64,000 bases of DNA from positions 96,022,848 through 96,086,847 of the forward strand of contig CM019826.1 in NCBI GenBank assembly GCA_009763385.1, read 5' to 3'. This DNA comes from Coix lacryma-jobi var. lacryma-jobi (taxonomy: Eukaryota > Streptophyta > Magnoliopsida > Poales > Poaceae). A program made the position numbers and the translations under genes. Positions 1-11,362 of this stretch are shown here, piece by piece. The stretch's first letter is position 1, and each line of letters opens with the position of its first letter. The notes under the pieces are model-generated. The model made no database searches. It had not been told where the DNA came from and saw only the letters and a list, made by a program, of their open reading frames with translations.

Positions 1-172
1 ATGGAAATCCGTCATTTGCGTGTCTAATTTTGAGCGATTTTTCTGTGACGTTGTATGGAAATGAGTAATTATACTTGGTCGTGTGCTAAATTTTCGAATT
101 ATGTACAACGCAGTATTTTATTCATGATCGATGTAACATCGCCTAATGATTGCTTAATAATGGGATATGCAG

Positions 173-1270
173 ATGCCGGCACACACTCGCAGCCAACGTG
201 GGCAAGGGGCAGGACAGGAGGAGAATCTGCCACCTCCCCCACCGCCGCCGCCGATGACGCCGGAAGCGTTCTTTGGCCAGTTCTTGGGCAGCCAAAGGAA
301 TATGGAGGAAATGCAGAGGCACATGGAGGCCACCTTCGCAATATCGCTAACAACACTGCACAGCAGCATCATCAACGTCAAGGTCCGGAGCCCAACCAGT
401 ACAGCTCTTACCGTGACTTCTTGGACACTCGCCCTCTTGTGTTCAAGGAAGCCACCGAACCGCTCGAAGCTGATGAATGGCTCAACTCCATCACCCAGAA
501 GTTTCGTCTGCTTCGTCTGACGGAAGAGCTCAAGGCAGAGTACGCCGCCCACATGTTGGAAGGACCCGCCGGTTTGTGGTGGGCCCAGTACCGTGCATCC
601 TTGCCAGTAAATGCACGTACCACTTGGGATCAGTTCTCCACCGCTATGCGCAACCACTACATCCCTAGTGGACTGATGGAAATGAAGGTTGCAGAGTTCA
701 TGAGGTTATCCCAGGGGACTAGGTCTATGTCCGAGTACCTCCACAGCTTCAACAATCTGGCCCGCTATGCCCCAGATTTTGTGACACTGAGGCCAAAAAG
801 ATTGCAAGTTTCAAGCGTGGCATGAGTGCCACCATGCTATCAAAGATGGGTAACAGTCACCGCACCACCACCACTTTCAGTGACTTCGTCAGTGACTGCC
901 TGAATCAAGAGGCCAATGACAGCCGGCTAGCGACAGAGACGCGCGTCGTGCAAATGAAGGAGGTTCGTCCCAGCAGAGGACCCCTTTTGGAGCACGCGCC
1001 CCTTATCGCCCGCCTGTCGCAGGAGCACGATACCGTCCCCCACAGAGGAAGATCACCACCAACCGTCCCCGTCCCAGCTTCCAGAAGCCGTACAACCGCC
1101 CCCATGATGCAGAACAAGAATAAGGCAGGAAGTGCAGCAGGATCCAAGACCCCATATGTGATTGGTCCATGCTATAACTGTGGCCAAACTGGACACTTGT
1201 CACGTCAGTGCCCTCGCCCAAAGAAACAGTACACTCAGCCCCCACCTCGTACCGGTCATGTGCATCACAC
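173..1270 (+). pseudogene. gag: TE-A gag (broken)
   Basis: Capsid/nucleocapsid polyprotein of the element. Translation begins at MPAHTRSQRGQG (ATG at 173), directly after an AG that looks like a splice acceptor (TATGCAG|ATG); the TE-D copy keeps the same CAG|ATG. A proline run follows, then the gag core with RDFLDTRP, EADEWLNSITQKFR and GPAGLWWAQYRASLP at about 410-600. A CCHC zinc knuckle CYNCGQTGHLSRQC lies at about 1172-1213. The frame changes near 340 and near 785, and a compensated shift at about 945-1085 scrambles the basic linker compared with TE-D. No intact protein can be made. Confidence 0.88.
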
Positions 1271-1740
1271 CACCATGGAAGAAGTGCCAGAAGGAGAGCC
1301 TGTCACCGCTGGTACGTTTCTCGTTAATCAATACCCCGCAGTTGTGCTGTTTGATTCTGGAGCATCGCATTCTTTTAAGTGAGAACTTTGTTATAAGAAG
1401 TAATCTTGAGTTGATAGAGTTAGACCGGGGATATCAGATAAGTTCCGCCGGAGCTGTTCTCTCCGCGCGTAAATGGCTAAAGGAGTGGAAATGACCTTTG
1501 GGGATAAACAGGCCGTAGTGGACCCCATAGTCATTCCTGGTCTAGGTTTGGATGTAATTTTGGGTATGAGTTGGATGAAACTATGGAAGGTTAATCTAGA
1601 CACCGCAGAGAGAATAGTGTCCATGGTTAGTCCCAGGAATGGATCTTCTTTCGGGTTCAAGTTACCCCGAAACCCCCATGAGATTGGAGTGTTTTCAATA
1701 TCACGGCAAAGCAGATAGCTGAAATTCCGGTAGTATGTGA
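1271..1740 (+). pseudogene. TE-A aspartic protease (broken)
   Basis: Retropepsin-type protease that would mature Gag-Pol. The catalytic motif LFDSGASHSF is intact at about 1348-1377 and the flap/C-terminal motif LGLDVILGMSWM is at about 1540-1575. Frameshifts follow directly after the catalytic motif (about 1377), at about 1470 and at about 1695, so the domain is spread over three frames. Comparison with TE-D, where the same stretch is open, identifies them. Confidence 0.82.
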
Positions 1741-2488
1741 GTTTCCGATGTCTTTCCTGATGAGTTGCCTGGTTTACCGCCTGATAGAGATGTGGAGTTT
1801 GCTATAGAGTTAATCCCGGGAACAGCACCTATATCCCGAAGACCGTATAGAATGCACGCTAAGGAGTTAGCAGAGCTTAAGGTTCAAATACAGGAACTTT
1901 TGGATAAGGGTTTGATACGTCCTAGTTCGTCACCTTGGGGATGTCCCGCTATCTTTGTGAAAAAGAAAGATAAAACTCTGAGGATGTGCGTGGATTATAG
2001 GCCGCTTAATGCAGTAACCATAAAGAATAAGTACCCCTTACCTCGAATCGATGTCTTGTTTGATCAGTTGTCAAAAGCAAAAGTGTTCTCCAAGATCGAC
2101 CTGAGGTCAGGATACCATCAGATTAAGATCAGAAGAGAAGACGTGCCAAAAACAGCTTTCTCTACCAGATACGGACTCTATGAATATTTAGTTATGTCCT
2201 TTGGATTGACCAATGCACCGGCACATTTCATGTACCTGATGAATTCAGTTTTCATGCCAGAGTTGGATAAGTTTGTTGTAGTGTTCATCGATGACATCTT
2301 GGTATACTCTGAGAATGAGAAGGACCATGCTGAGCATTTACGAGTTGTTTTGACCCGGCTTAGAGAGCATAAGTTGTATGCTAAGTCAGCAAGTGTGAGT
2401 TTTGGTTGAAGAAGGTACCTTTCCTTGGTCACGTCCTTTCAGAGGAAGGGATCTCTGTAGACCCTTCTAAAGTACAAGAGGTTATGGA
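1741..2488 (+). pseudogene. pol: TE-A reverse transcriptase
   Basis: Ty3/gypsy reverse transcriptase. Open from about 1765 to 2409, with IQELLDKGLIRPSSSPWG, VKKKDKTLRMCVDYRPLN, FSKIDLRSGYHQIKI and the catalytic FIDDILVYS (about 2286-2312). A frameshift near 2393 moves the thumb segment (LKKVPFLGHVLSEEGISVDP) to another frame. All three catalytic aspartates are visible. Its protein is close to the TE-D RT along its length. Confidence 0.92.
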
Positions 2489-3200
2489 TTGGAAGCACCC
2501 ACGAGTGTTTTTGAGGTTCGCAGCTTTTTGGGTTTGGCAGGATACTACCGTCGGTTTATTCCGGATTTTTCAAGAATAGCCAAGCCTATGACTCGTTTAA
2601 CGCAGAAAAACAAGAAGTTCGAATGGACTCCAGAGTGTGAAGCAGCTTTCCGCACTCTGCGAACGTTGTTGACATCCGCACCTGTTTTGGCTCAGCCAAA
2701 CTTGGAGGAACCTTTTGATGTGTTTTGCGACGCATCCAAGATTGGACTTGGATGTGTACTCATGCAAAATGGAAGAGTTATCGCCTATGCTTCTCGCCAG
2801 TTGAAACCGCACGAAGAGAACTATCCCACTCATGATCTGGAACTAGAACTAGCAGCCGTCGTGCATGCACTCAAGATATGGAGACATTATCTTATGGGAA
2901 ACCTATGTCATGTGTACACAGATCATAAAAGTCTGAAATATATCTTCACCCAGCCAGAGTTGAACATGAGGCAAAGAAGATGGCTAGAATTGATTAAGGA
3001 TTATAACCTAGAAGTGCATTACCACCCTGGAAAAGCGAATGTTGTAGCTGATGCCTTGAGTCGCAAGACTCATTGCAACTCTCTACAACCACTGTTCGAA
3101 GATGGATTTAATCTTATGCACCCTGTCATGCTAAACAATATCACTCTTCAGTGCACCTTGGAAAGTGACATCATCGAGAGACAGAAGACCGATGAAGAAA
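2489..3200 (+). pseudogene. pol: TE-A RNase H
   Basis: RNase H that would degrade the RNA template. The segment VRSFLGLAGYYRRFIPDFSRIAKPM marks the RT-RNase H connection, followed by VFCDASKIGLGCVLMQ, YTDHKSLKYIFTQ and VADALSRKTH. This stretch is open without interruption from 2489 into the integrase zinc finger near 3395, the longest intact piece of TE-A. Confidence 0.9.
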
Positions 3201-4200
3201 TCTGTCAGATAAAGAAGAGGTTGGAAACCAGTAGTTCGTTGAACTTTAGAACAGATGAACAGGGAATTCTATGGTATAAACGAAGGATAGTTGTTCCTAA
3301 GGATTCAGAGCTGAAAGAGAGGATTCTGAACGAGGCTCACAATTCAAAGTTGTCTATCCACCCAGGAAGCAGTAAGATGTATCAGGATTTGAAACCAGAT
3401 TTTGGTGGTCAAAGATGAAGAAAGAAGTCGCAGCCTATGTCGCCAGATGTGATACTTGTTGCAGGATAAAGGCAATACATCTGAAACCCGCCGGACTGTT
3501 ACAACCGTTGTCAATCCCAGAGTGGAAGTGGGAAGAGATCAGTATGGACTTTATCACCGGACTTCCCACTACTCTCAGAAAGGGAATGATTCGATTTGGG
3601 TTATCGTGGATCGGTTATCTAAAGTGGCTCACTTCATACCAGTCAAGACTACTCACCGCCCCCATCAGTATGCAGACCTGTATATTCAGAATATCCTGAG
3701 GTTGCATGGAATTCCAAAGCGGATAGTTTCTGATAGAGGACCCCAGTTCATAGCACGTTTTTGGGAACAGTTGCACAAGGAGTTAGGAACCAAGTTGGTA
3801 AGAAGTTCAGCCTATCACCCCCAGACTGCAGGACAGACAGAAAGAGTGAATCAGATTTTGGAGGATATCCTAAGAGCTTGTGTCTTATCTTCAGGAGAGT
3901 CATGGGAGAAATGGTTACCCCTTGCTGAGTTTTCATACAACAACAGCTATCAAGAGAGTATAAAGATGGCACCTTTTGAAGTTTTATATGGACGAAGATG
4001 CAGAACCCCAGTAAATTGGGTTGAGTCTGGAGATCGAGGATTCTATGGATCAGATTATGTAAAAGATGCCAAGGAAATCGTGCAGACCGTACAGCAACAT
4101 ATCAAGGTAGCACAGTCTCGACAAAAGAGTTATGCTGACACCCGAAGAGACCTTTGGAATTTCAAGTTGGAGACTATGTGTATCTCAAGGTTTCACCTAT
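3201..4200 (+). pseudogene. pol: TE-A integrase (broken)
   Basis: Integrase with an HHCC zinc-binding region (SIHPGSSKMYQDL to CDTCCRIKA, about 3355-3475) and the catalytic D,D,E core: MDFITGLP (about 3543), VSDRGPQFIARFW (about 3728) and GQTERVNQ (about 3830). Frameshifts near 3395, 3575 and 4155 put it in several frames. It retains a 76-bp piece around 3957-4032 that is deleted from TE-D. Confidence 0.88.
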
Positions 4201-4563
4201 GAGGAAGGTCCAACGTTTTGGAATCAAGAAGAAGCTAGCACCTCGATATGTGGGACCATACCCGATCATAGCAAAGAAGGGACAAGTGGCATACGAAGTA
4301 CAGTTACCCCAGAAATGAGCACAGTTTTCCCGGTATTCCACGTATCACAGTTAAAGAAGTGTCTTCGAGTTCCAGAACAAGAGGAAGTTCGGATTCCAGA
4401 CATCACCATCAGATCGGATCTGGAGTACTACGAGCAGCCCAAGGGGATTTTGGATACCAAGACCCGAGAGACTCGTAACCGAACAGTGAAGACTTACAAG
4501 ATTCTCTGGAGCAATCACGGACCCAACGGTGCGACATGGGAACCGAGGAGTACCTACGCGTAA
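4201..4563 (+). pseudogene. pol: TE-A integrase C-terminus with chromodomain
   Basis: The C-terminal end has the tether segment VFHVSQLKKCLRVPE followed by a chromodomain: EYYEQPKGILDTKTRETRN, VKTYKILWSNHGPNGATWEP. Chromodomains of plant chromoviruses steer integration toward chromatin carrying particular histone H3 marks (known for the family). The conserved W and E residues of the aromatic/acidic C-terminal motif are present, but the last residues are shifted out of frame (TWEPRSTYA instead of TWETEEYL in TE-D). Confidence 0.88.
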
Positions 4564-4621
4564 GCTATCCCGCTTTTGTTAAGAAATGGTACGTAACTCA
4601 AATCTCGGGACGAGATTCCTT

Positions 4622-4636
4622 TAAGGGGGGAAGGGC
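4622..4636 (+). promoter_or_regulatory. TE-A polypurine tract
   Basis: TAAGGGGGGAAGGGC lies directly against the LTR start TGTGACACCC. This is the usual primer site for plus-strand DNA synthesis, and the same tract is found against the TE-D 3' LTR. Confidence 0.9.
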
Positions 4637-4959
4637 TGTGACACCCTAGTGTCAAGCACTGCATTAGGAACTTCATTAGCTACTAAAGGAGCATAAGCAA
4701 TGCATTGCATCATTGCATGTGCATATGAGTGCTTGTTGCCTTTTGTTTATTTATTTGGCTTTCTTTATGTAGAGGATTTAAAAATGGTTTTCAGAAAAAG
4801 TGTCTTATATAAGAGGTTGTAGAAAAATGTTTTGGGCAACTTTTGTATTTTGGTCAAGACCTAGTTTGGAGATTTTTTGAAACTGTTTTGAGTGGTCAAA
4901 GTTTGAAAGAATTTGGAAAAAGAAAAAGGAAAACATTTTTTTTTCCCGGTGCCACCCTT

Positions 4960-5900
4960 CGGCCCATCTGGCCTTTTTGCCCAGCCTCGCCCGCGCTCGC
5001 CCGCGCGCGCTGCTCGCCGCTCGCCGACCCGGCCGCGCCGTACGCCGGCGACGCGCCACGTGGCCGTTTTTCCCTGCCGAGGATCCGCGTCCGCCTATCG
5101 TCGCCTGATCTCCTCCGCCCAAGCACGCTAGCTATCTTGCTTGCCCTCTCCCGCTCCGCCTCGCCTGCTGCGCCGGCCTCGCCGCGCGCGCCGCGCGCTG
5201 ACGCCGCTGACGGCCGCGCCGTACGCCGGCCGCCGCACCGCCGCGTGGCGGCACGCATCTGCACAATCCTCCTCGCCCACTCCCCGCGAGATCTTTGCTC
5301 ACCCGATCACGCCACAATCCGCCTCGCCCGCTCCGCGCTCGCCCCGCGCGCCTCGACCGCTCGCCGACCTCGCCGCCCCCGACGTCCCGTCTCCGTCCCC
5401 GCCCCGACCACCGCCGGTCTAGCCGATCAAAAACCCCGAGCGCACCCCGACTCCCCTCTCCCCACCGCCATTTCACTCGCCCGCTTCTCACTCTCGCTCT
5501 CTCCCTCACTCTCCCACCCACACGCCGAACACATCCCGCTCACCGCGACCATCGCCCCGCAAAAGCCCCGCCTGTTCCGGCCTCACCGGAGCACCATCAC
5601 CCGATTCGTCTCGCCACCACTCCGTCACCCTCGGACACCCGTGCTCCGAGCGCTATGGGCGCCGCCGCAGACCTCGCTCGTGGCCAGGCTCCTCTGGAGC
5701 CACCCGAGCCAAACCACCCCGTAGCTTCGCTCCTTAGGGTTCACTCGAGCTTTTGCCTCCCCCAATTTCACCGGCGACCGCCGGAGATGGCGTAGTCGCG
5801 CGTCACCGCCGCCTCCGTGCGCTGCCGCTCGCCGCCGGCACACTCCGGCCATCCGCTAGCCAAACCACCTACACCACTCGATGCGCCTCGTCGAGGTGAG
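4960..5900 (+). promoter_or_regulatory. C/G-rich leader/promoter block of TE-A LTR
   Basis: About 0.9 kb of CpG-rich DNA with CGCGCCGTACGCCGGC-type words, followed by C-rich CT runs like those of grass 5' leaders. The equivalent block is present in the TE-D LTRs (30330-31010 and 40580-41740). It probably holds the promoter and first exon; I see no clear TATA box. Several long ORFs in this block exist in overlapping frames on both strands and are best explained by stop-poor composition. Confidence 0.5.
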
Positions 5901-8531
5901 TTCACAAGCCTAGCTTCCCCGCCGGCGACCTCACCGACGGCGAGGAATCGACGGTCAAACCTCTCCCCTGTTCCGTCTCGCCCGAGCCCTCGAGCCAGGC
6001 CTCGGACGGGCGTTTGTTTTCCGTCTCGCCCGAGCCCTCGAGCCAGGCCTCGGACGGGCGTTTGTTTTTCCGTCTCGCCCGAGCCCTCGAGCCAGGCCTC
6101 GGACGGGCGTTTGTTTTTCCGTCTCGACCGAGCCCTCAAGCAGGCCTCGGCCTCGAGCTAGGCCTCGAGCGAACCTCGGGTGCGGTCTCGTTCGAGCCAG
6201 GCCTCGGCCTCGAGATAGGCCTCGAGCAAAACCTCGGATGCGGTCTCGTTCGGCCAGCCTCGGCCTCGAGCTAGGCCTCGAGCGAAACCTCGGTGCGGTC
6301 TCGTTCGAGCCAGGCCTCGGCCGATCACCTACCGCCGTGCGCTCGAGCCAGGGTGGGTTCCCGTTGACCCACGGGCCCCGCGCGTCAGCCACTCGCTGGT
6401 CCATGGACCGGGTGCACGTAGCCAGCCGGAGAAATTCAAATGTTTTTCTTTTAGTTTTAATTTCCAGAAGATGCTTGTTATTTTTGTACAACATGATTTA
6501 TAAGTCCAAATGGAGTACTTTCAGTTTTGTTGGCTTGTTTATGAGTAGATCTATCATGGAAAATATGAATGTATTTTTTGATAGCAGTTATTTTACTGTT
6601 TTCATTTATTTCCGTGTACATGCTTTTGTTGGGATAAATGGAATTAAGTGTTTTCTGATGGAGTTAATTCATGGGAAAATTTGTATAGGTTCTTTGATAT
6701 GTTTGGTGCCTGTGAAAATTATATGAAGTACTGTTCTTATGAAAAGAGTTCCTGTTATGGTTAAAAGTTCCTTTTGCCGATTTCTTCTTAGAAAAAAATG
6801 TTAAGGTGTTTTTATAGGTGAAATAAATATGGGAATTTTTGTCCAGTCTCTGTATGCCATGAAGAGTCTAAGAAAAATATAAAATAGAGTTGTGCACCCT
6901 TTTACAGTAGGGTTGTAGTTCAAAGCACTTTTTGGGCAGTTTGCTTGTCATTTTTGTATCTGCAGTTCTATAGTTTATTTTTGGCTGAAACTTGTTCAGT
7001 AAAGTCCAGCAAGTGTTGTTTACTTTCTGGAATTTTTGTGGATTTTTCTGAGTCCAGAAAGATGCACTTGCAGTTCAATCGGAGTTTCTTTGGTTTAATT
7101 TAAATAAGAAAAGAGTGAATAACCAGATTTTGTTTTACGAAATAATTAAGTAATTACCTCAATGTCAAAAGTGGTTCAACAAGTTGACTTTGTTGGTTTG
7201 CAAGTATATTCTTTTCTGTCACCTTCATCTCATCTTGCACCGCATTTATTTAAATATATATTCATCGCACGCAATAGGATCGACCCCGCCGGAGCCCCAC
7301 CAAGAGCAGGAGCTAAACGCCGAGCCGGAGATCCAGGAGCTGCAGCAGCCAGAGGAAGTCGACCCCGTCCACGACCCTAACTTACCTGAGTGCCCCTCTC
7401 ACGAGGCAGCAGTCTTCACTCAAGGCAAGCCCCGGAGCATTCTAAGCTCCTATCTTTTGCAATTAAGATTACTTGAGTCCTTTTATATTGTGATGCATTA
7501 GGTCTAGGAGTTGAAATGAATCCTACTTGCTGCATTACCATTCCTTGGTTATTGATTAATATCTACCTTGTTATCCTGTTTTTTTTAGTTACAATGTAGA
7601 ATTGCTTAGCCTGCTTAATAAAAGTGGTAGTTAAGGATGTTTCCGTAATACCCGGAGGGTATTTACCGGATCACGGTTGGCTATATTTGCTATCGTGGAA
7701 AAGAACCTGAGTAGTAATGAAATACGGTCAACGGATGGCAGGGCACAAGTTCGGAAACTTGGGGCAGTCCATCCGTTGGATCGTGTAGGTTTGTATCGAT
7801 GTTGGCCCTCGTTCATTTTTGAACGCGCCCTTTTACTTAGGGATATGTCGGTGCTGTAATCATCGACCCCAAAGCCGGTTAGAAGCTGTTCGGGCCGGTT
7901 TCAACCCGTGTCGTGCCCTCTAGTACGGAAGTTGCGATCTGCCGCGTGAGGCCATCGCCAGACTCTGATTGGGCGGTCCGTGCTTGAACCGCGACGATTA
8001 CCACCACGAACAAGCGTCGAGCGGTTGCCCAATGCATGGACCCGACGGGGAAAGTGTGGGCTGGTATTAAAGGTCTTTCATCAGCTGATTTGGAATTCGA
8101 TTCGAGTCGCCGTCTCCCCCGGTTAGTGGGAAACTATGGCGAGCTTCACCACGATACAACTCCATGTAATGAATAAAGGTTCAACTAAAATGTGGATAAG
8201 TCAACTGGATATGGTTATATTATTGAGTGGTAGATTCAAGTGAGTGCTCTAGTACAGGTGAAAACCTAGAATTAAGGAATAGGTCTAAAAATGGCAGCTC
8301 ATCTTTATCACTAATTACTTCCTATCTGAACTTGAGCTTCTCGCAACTAAAAGATCCCAGCTCCACCCGAAAAGGCCTTGCATACCCTTGGTGTCTTTAT
8401 TTCAGTTGGACGGGTAAGTCTAGCTGAGTACATTCCCGTACTCAGGGTTTATCCCGTTTGTTGCAGATGGCCAGGTCTACTTTGGCTATTGTAAGCACTG
8501 CCTCTACCCGGTGGAAGGTGATCAGGAGTAG
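5817..8531 (+). CDS. putative three-exon ORF inside the TE-A LTR
   Basis: Proposed exons are 5817-5895, 7278-7424 and 8467-8531. Donor 1 is GAG|GTGAGT, acceptor 1 is AATAG|GATCG, donor 2 is CAAG|GCAAGC (a GC donor here, GT in the TE-D 5' LTR) and acceptor 2 is TTGTTGCAG|ATGGCC. The frame stays open across both junctions. The product is about 96 residues: a basic/proline start, an acidic middle (AEPEIQELQQPEEVDPV) and a short end GYCKHCLYPVEG with a CxxC pair. Exons 2 and 3 have the same lengths in both TE-D LTRs and remain open, while surrounding LTR sequence has many indels. The start codon in exon 1 is not conserved in TE-D, so the N-terminus is uncertain. I do not recognise the family. Confidence 0.4.
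5973..6330 (+). repeat. two tandem-repeat families in the TE-A LTR
   Basis: A 48-49-bp unit beginning CCGTCTCGCCCGAGCC starts at 5973, 6021 and 6070, with a diverged fourth start at 6119. It runs into a second set of roughly 60-bp units containing CCTCGGCCTCGAGCTAGGCC and TGCGGTCTCGTTCG to about 6330. Both lie inside the proposed first LTR intron and are absent from the two TE-D LTRs, so they expanded after the copies separated. Confidence 0.85.
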
Positions 8532-9017
8532 GCCCAGGGCAGGGTCGTCCAGAAGCTTTCCCCTTTTCTTTTGCTGGACCAAGACTACTTAGTGGCACAT
8601 TATCTGAAAAGGGAGGAGTGAGTCGTGTTGAGTGGATTTATCAAACAAGGTTATTTGGACCACATGTGTAGTGGTCGTGTTTCAAACTATTTCAGCTTCC
8701 GCACTTTTAAAATTCGGATTGTAATAACTCCATTTTAAATTCGCACTCTGATATTTTAAATTCGGTTTCGTTTTCGTTATGATGTATCTTTACGAATGTA
8801 ATCCTTGAACGATGCGATCCTGTTTGATGTATGGTGTTAGAAATCCTTCGAGATTTCCGGACTACCGGGGTTGTATGGGTTCAAGTATCAGTCGAAGTCA
8901 GACGGATTTGGCCAAGATAATACTTGAGCTCTTATAATCAGGACGGTTCCGCCACAGGCCTAGTCTCCCTCATAGGAGCTCTCACTCCTGCCTAGGCTGG
9001 GAGCCTGACCCTCCCAC

Positions 9018-11302
9018 CTAGCTGCTCTCCTCTTGCCCTTCGGAGCATGTCCACATGAGCTGGATGGTACATGTCCGGTTCTCCATCTCCCGAGCGCTGC
9101 GCGCCTCTTGCTTGCGCCGAAAGCAGAACTCGCTCAGTGACCATCTCTCCCCACAAAAATCACACTGGTACCTCACCGCACGCAAAGGGGTTTGTTTGGT
9201 GACCAGGCTGTGGGTGTGGCTCACTTTGCCTTTGCCCTTCTGTGGCAACTCCTCACGAATGGGTTGCATAGCGTCAAGCTTGTTTCTGAGGTGGTTTGGC
9301 TTGGGTGCCCAAACTGGGTTCTTGGGAGGAGCTCTCGGGGGTTCCTCAACCACACCATCTTTGGTGATAGGCTTGGCTGGCTCTTTGAGTGGAAGCTTGG
9401 CAAGTTTGGGAGTAGTGGTGGAATTGGGCTTCTCACATGGGTTCAGACCACTAGACTCTCCAATCTTCCCAAAGCTGAGAGATCAACACTCTGAGCAAAA
9501 CCTACACCAGGGGCACCAACAGCTCGCTTGAATTGGGAGATCATCATCCCGAGCTGCGGCTCACTACTGGAGACCCATGACAAGATGGACCGAAGGTATG
9601 TGTTTTCTTCCTCGGTTTGCATCTTGCCATGCTTCACATTGGCAATCTCCATCTCCAGGCCCTCACAAAAGCACACCTCGAGACACAAGTGCTATCTGAG
9701 CTGGCCTTCTCTAAAGACTCAAGCTTGGCATTTTTCTCTGCCAACTCAGATTGCAAGACAGGACAAGTCTTGCACGCACCCAACAGCTGCGGCCTAGCAC
9801 GGAGCTCATCCACCTCTCCAACCAACGCAGCATACTTACCTCTCAGAGTGAGAAGGTCAGTCATGTGCGCGGTGCACGACTCGCACTCCGCCTCCTCCGA
9901 CACAACCACGGTGGACCGAGCGAACTCAAGCTCCTTCACCGTGTCCTCCCACTTCTGCCTGATCTCCTTGCGCTCTCTAGCGGCACGCCTAAGCAACTTA
10001 TCTTGGCTAAGGAGGGCAGCAGTCAACTTCTCAACCTCGGAGGAAAGCTCGTCGTAGGTGAGAGATACCTGGGAGGTGTCGTCGTCGTCGTCGTTCCGAG
10101 GGGTACGCTCTAGCTCGCCATCGACCTCATCTCCGAGCGCCATGGTGCACAGGCCTCCGTCACCGGCGAAGAAGCACAAGCCGTTGAACTTGTCTTCCAG
10201 CTTCTTCTTCACGGACTCGTCATCGCTGGAGCCAGCGGAGTCGTCATCCGAGCCGTCGACGTCGCTGAGCGTGGCGAAGAACGCACGCTGCTCAGCTTGC
10301 TGCTTCTCCAAGTACTTCTTCTTGATGTACTCTTTGTCGAAGCCGCCCCGTTTCTTGTGCCTTGGGGGGACGTGCTTCTCCTTGTACTTGGAGTCGTGCT
10401 TGCGCCCATGTTCGCCCTTGCCCGAGTGCTTGTTCTTTTTCTGGGGCAGTCGGCGATGAAGTGGTCGGGGTCGCCGCACTCGTAGCATCCCGTGCGTCCT
10501 CCTCCTCGACGACGGTTCATGCGGTTGTTGTGGAACCGCGAGAACGGTTGGCAAGCAAAGCCAACTCGTCGTCTCCCAAAGACTCCAGCTGGTCCTCTGT
10601 CACAAAAAGAGAGAAGAGAGCGCAAAGCCAGCTGGGGGGTTAGAGGAAGAGCCGGAATCAAAGCCATGGACGGGCGAGAAGGATTTTCAAAAGAAGCCCT
10701 CGCCATAGCATCAATCTCACTGGACTTGAGCTTACTGAAGAGCTCGTCGCAGGTGAGGGTCTCATAGTTCGGCGATTCGATGATTGCCTGAACCTTGGAG
10801 TCCCACACCGAACGGTCAAGAGTGTGCAAAAGCTTCAAAGCACGCTCTGATCGTCAAATGGCAACTGCTCTCTGTTAGCCCCATCCTGTTGACAATCACT
10901 GAAAGCGAGCGAATAAACTCCCGTCTATGCTCTCGCGGTTGATGTCTAAAGTTCTCATACTCTCGCTTGAACGACTCGTAGAGTCGGGTTTTGACTTGAG
11001 AGGTGCCCTCATGGAAACGCATGAGGGTTATGTCCAGATCTCCCGAGCCGTAGCGAGGGAGAAACACGATCAAACTCACCCATGCTCAGACAAGAAAAAA
11101 GAGCATTACGGGCTCGGCTATTGGCATCGTGCTCATCGATCTGTGCTAAGAAACATGAGCAGCAAAGACCACGTAATCAGCAGAGTGCCAAATATCCCAA
11201 ATAGAAGCACCCAAACTCTGCAGAAAGGCCGACATGCGTATCACTTCCAATCGCGTAGTTCGTTGCATCGAAAAACGGCGGCTTGCCCACGCCGCGATCC
11301 AT
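9018..11302 (-). pseudogene. gag: TE-B copia gag (broken)
   Basis: Begins MDRGVGKPPFFD at 11302. It then has the UBN2-type gag core (LDITLMRFHEG, YESFKREYENF near 11070-10930; DRSVWDSKVQAIIE near 10810), a zinc knuckle CYECGDPDHFIADC (about 10460-10500), a lysine-rich linker, an acidic stretch (DVDGSDDDSAGSSDDES) and a long coiled coil (about 10100-9650). A second cysteine pair, YQCDFCGERWSLSEFCFRR, lies at about 9120-9170. Reading frames change near 10850, 10470, 9690 and 9440. The first about 40 residues match TE-F before the sequence decays. Confidence 0.85.
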
Positions 11303-11350
11303 GTCGCTTCGGTGGATCTAGAACCGGCTAAGGTGGAAGATCCTTAACCC

Positions 11351-11362
11351 GCTCCGAAACCA
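11351..11362 (-). promoter_or_regulatory. TE-B primer-binding site
   Basis: On the - strand TGGTTTCGGAGC lies two bases after the LTR end. It resembles the initiator-Met PBS TGGTATCAGAGC used by most plant copia elements. The TE-F copy reads TGGTATCGGAGC. Confidence 0.75.

Larger units (their letters stand above)
1..8956 (+). mobile_element. TE-A: decayed Ty3/gypsy chromovirus, 5' part outside window
   Basis: The order gag, protease, RT, RNase H, integrase, chromodomain, polypurine tract, LTR is seen on the + strand, as in Ty3/gypsy chromoviruses. The C-terminal chromodomain and the 4.3-kb LTR suggest the Tekay lineage; this lineage call is an inference. The window opens inside the internal region just upstream of gag, so the 5' LTR, PBS and extra ORF lie to the left. 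TE-D is a second copy of the same family on the opposite strand. At 8957 the sequence changes to the copia gag of TE-B, so TE-A is inserted in TE-B. The coding part is broken by many single-base frameshifts. Confidence 0.92.
4637..8956 (+). repeat. TE-A 3' LTR (4320 bp)
   Basis: Begins TGTGACACCC and ends TTCCGCCACA. Both ends match the TE-D LTRs at 17535-31458 and 37929-42210 in reverse complement. It has an A/T-rich start, a very C/G-rich block (about 4960-5900), local tandem repeats, an AT-rich segment (about 6420-7250) and a gene-like 3' part. The next bases (GGCCT) begin TE-B. The LTR carries the exons of a putative small spliced ORF, listed separately. Confidence 0.93.

Noticed and set aside
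4843..5724. A 293-codon open frame in the C/G-rich block of the TE-A LTR, with similar long frames at 30338-31024 and 40886-41791
   Set aside because: Long frames occur together in several frames and both strands of this stop-poor DNA, with low-complexity Arg/Pro/Ala products and no conserved motif. Composition explains them.
8467..8590. LTR exon 3 read in its ATG frame (MARSTLAIV...) as a second H3-tail mimic
   Set aside because: Only MAR and a few residues match, and the conserved reading across LTR copies is the other frame (DGQVYFGYCKHC). Kept as coincidence.
9055..10459. Plus-strand open frames across 9055-10459
   Set aside because: They are shadows of the minus-strand copia gag of TE-B, whose zinc knuckle and coiled coil are clearly on the - strand.
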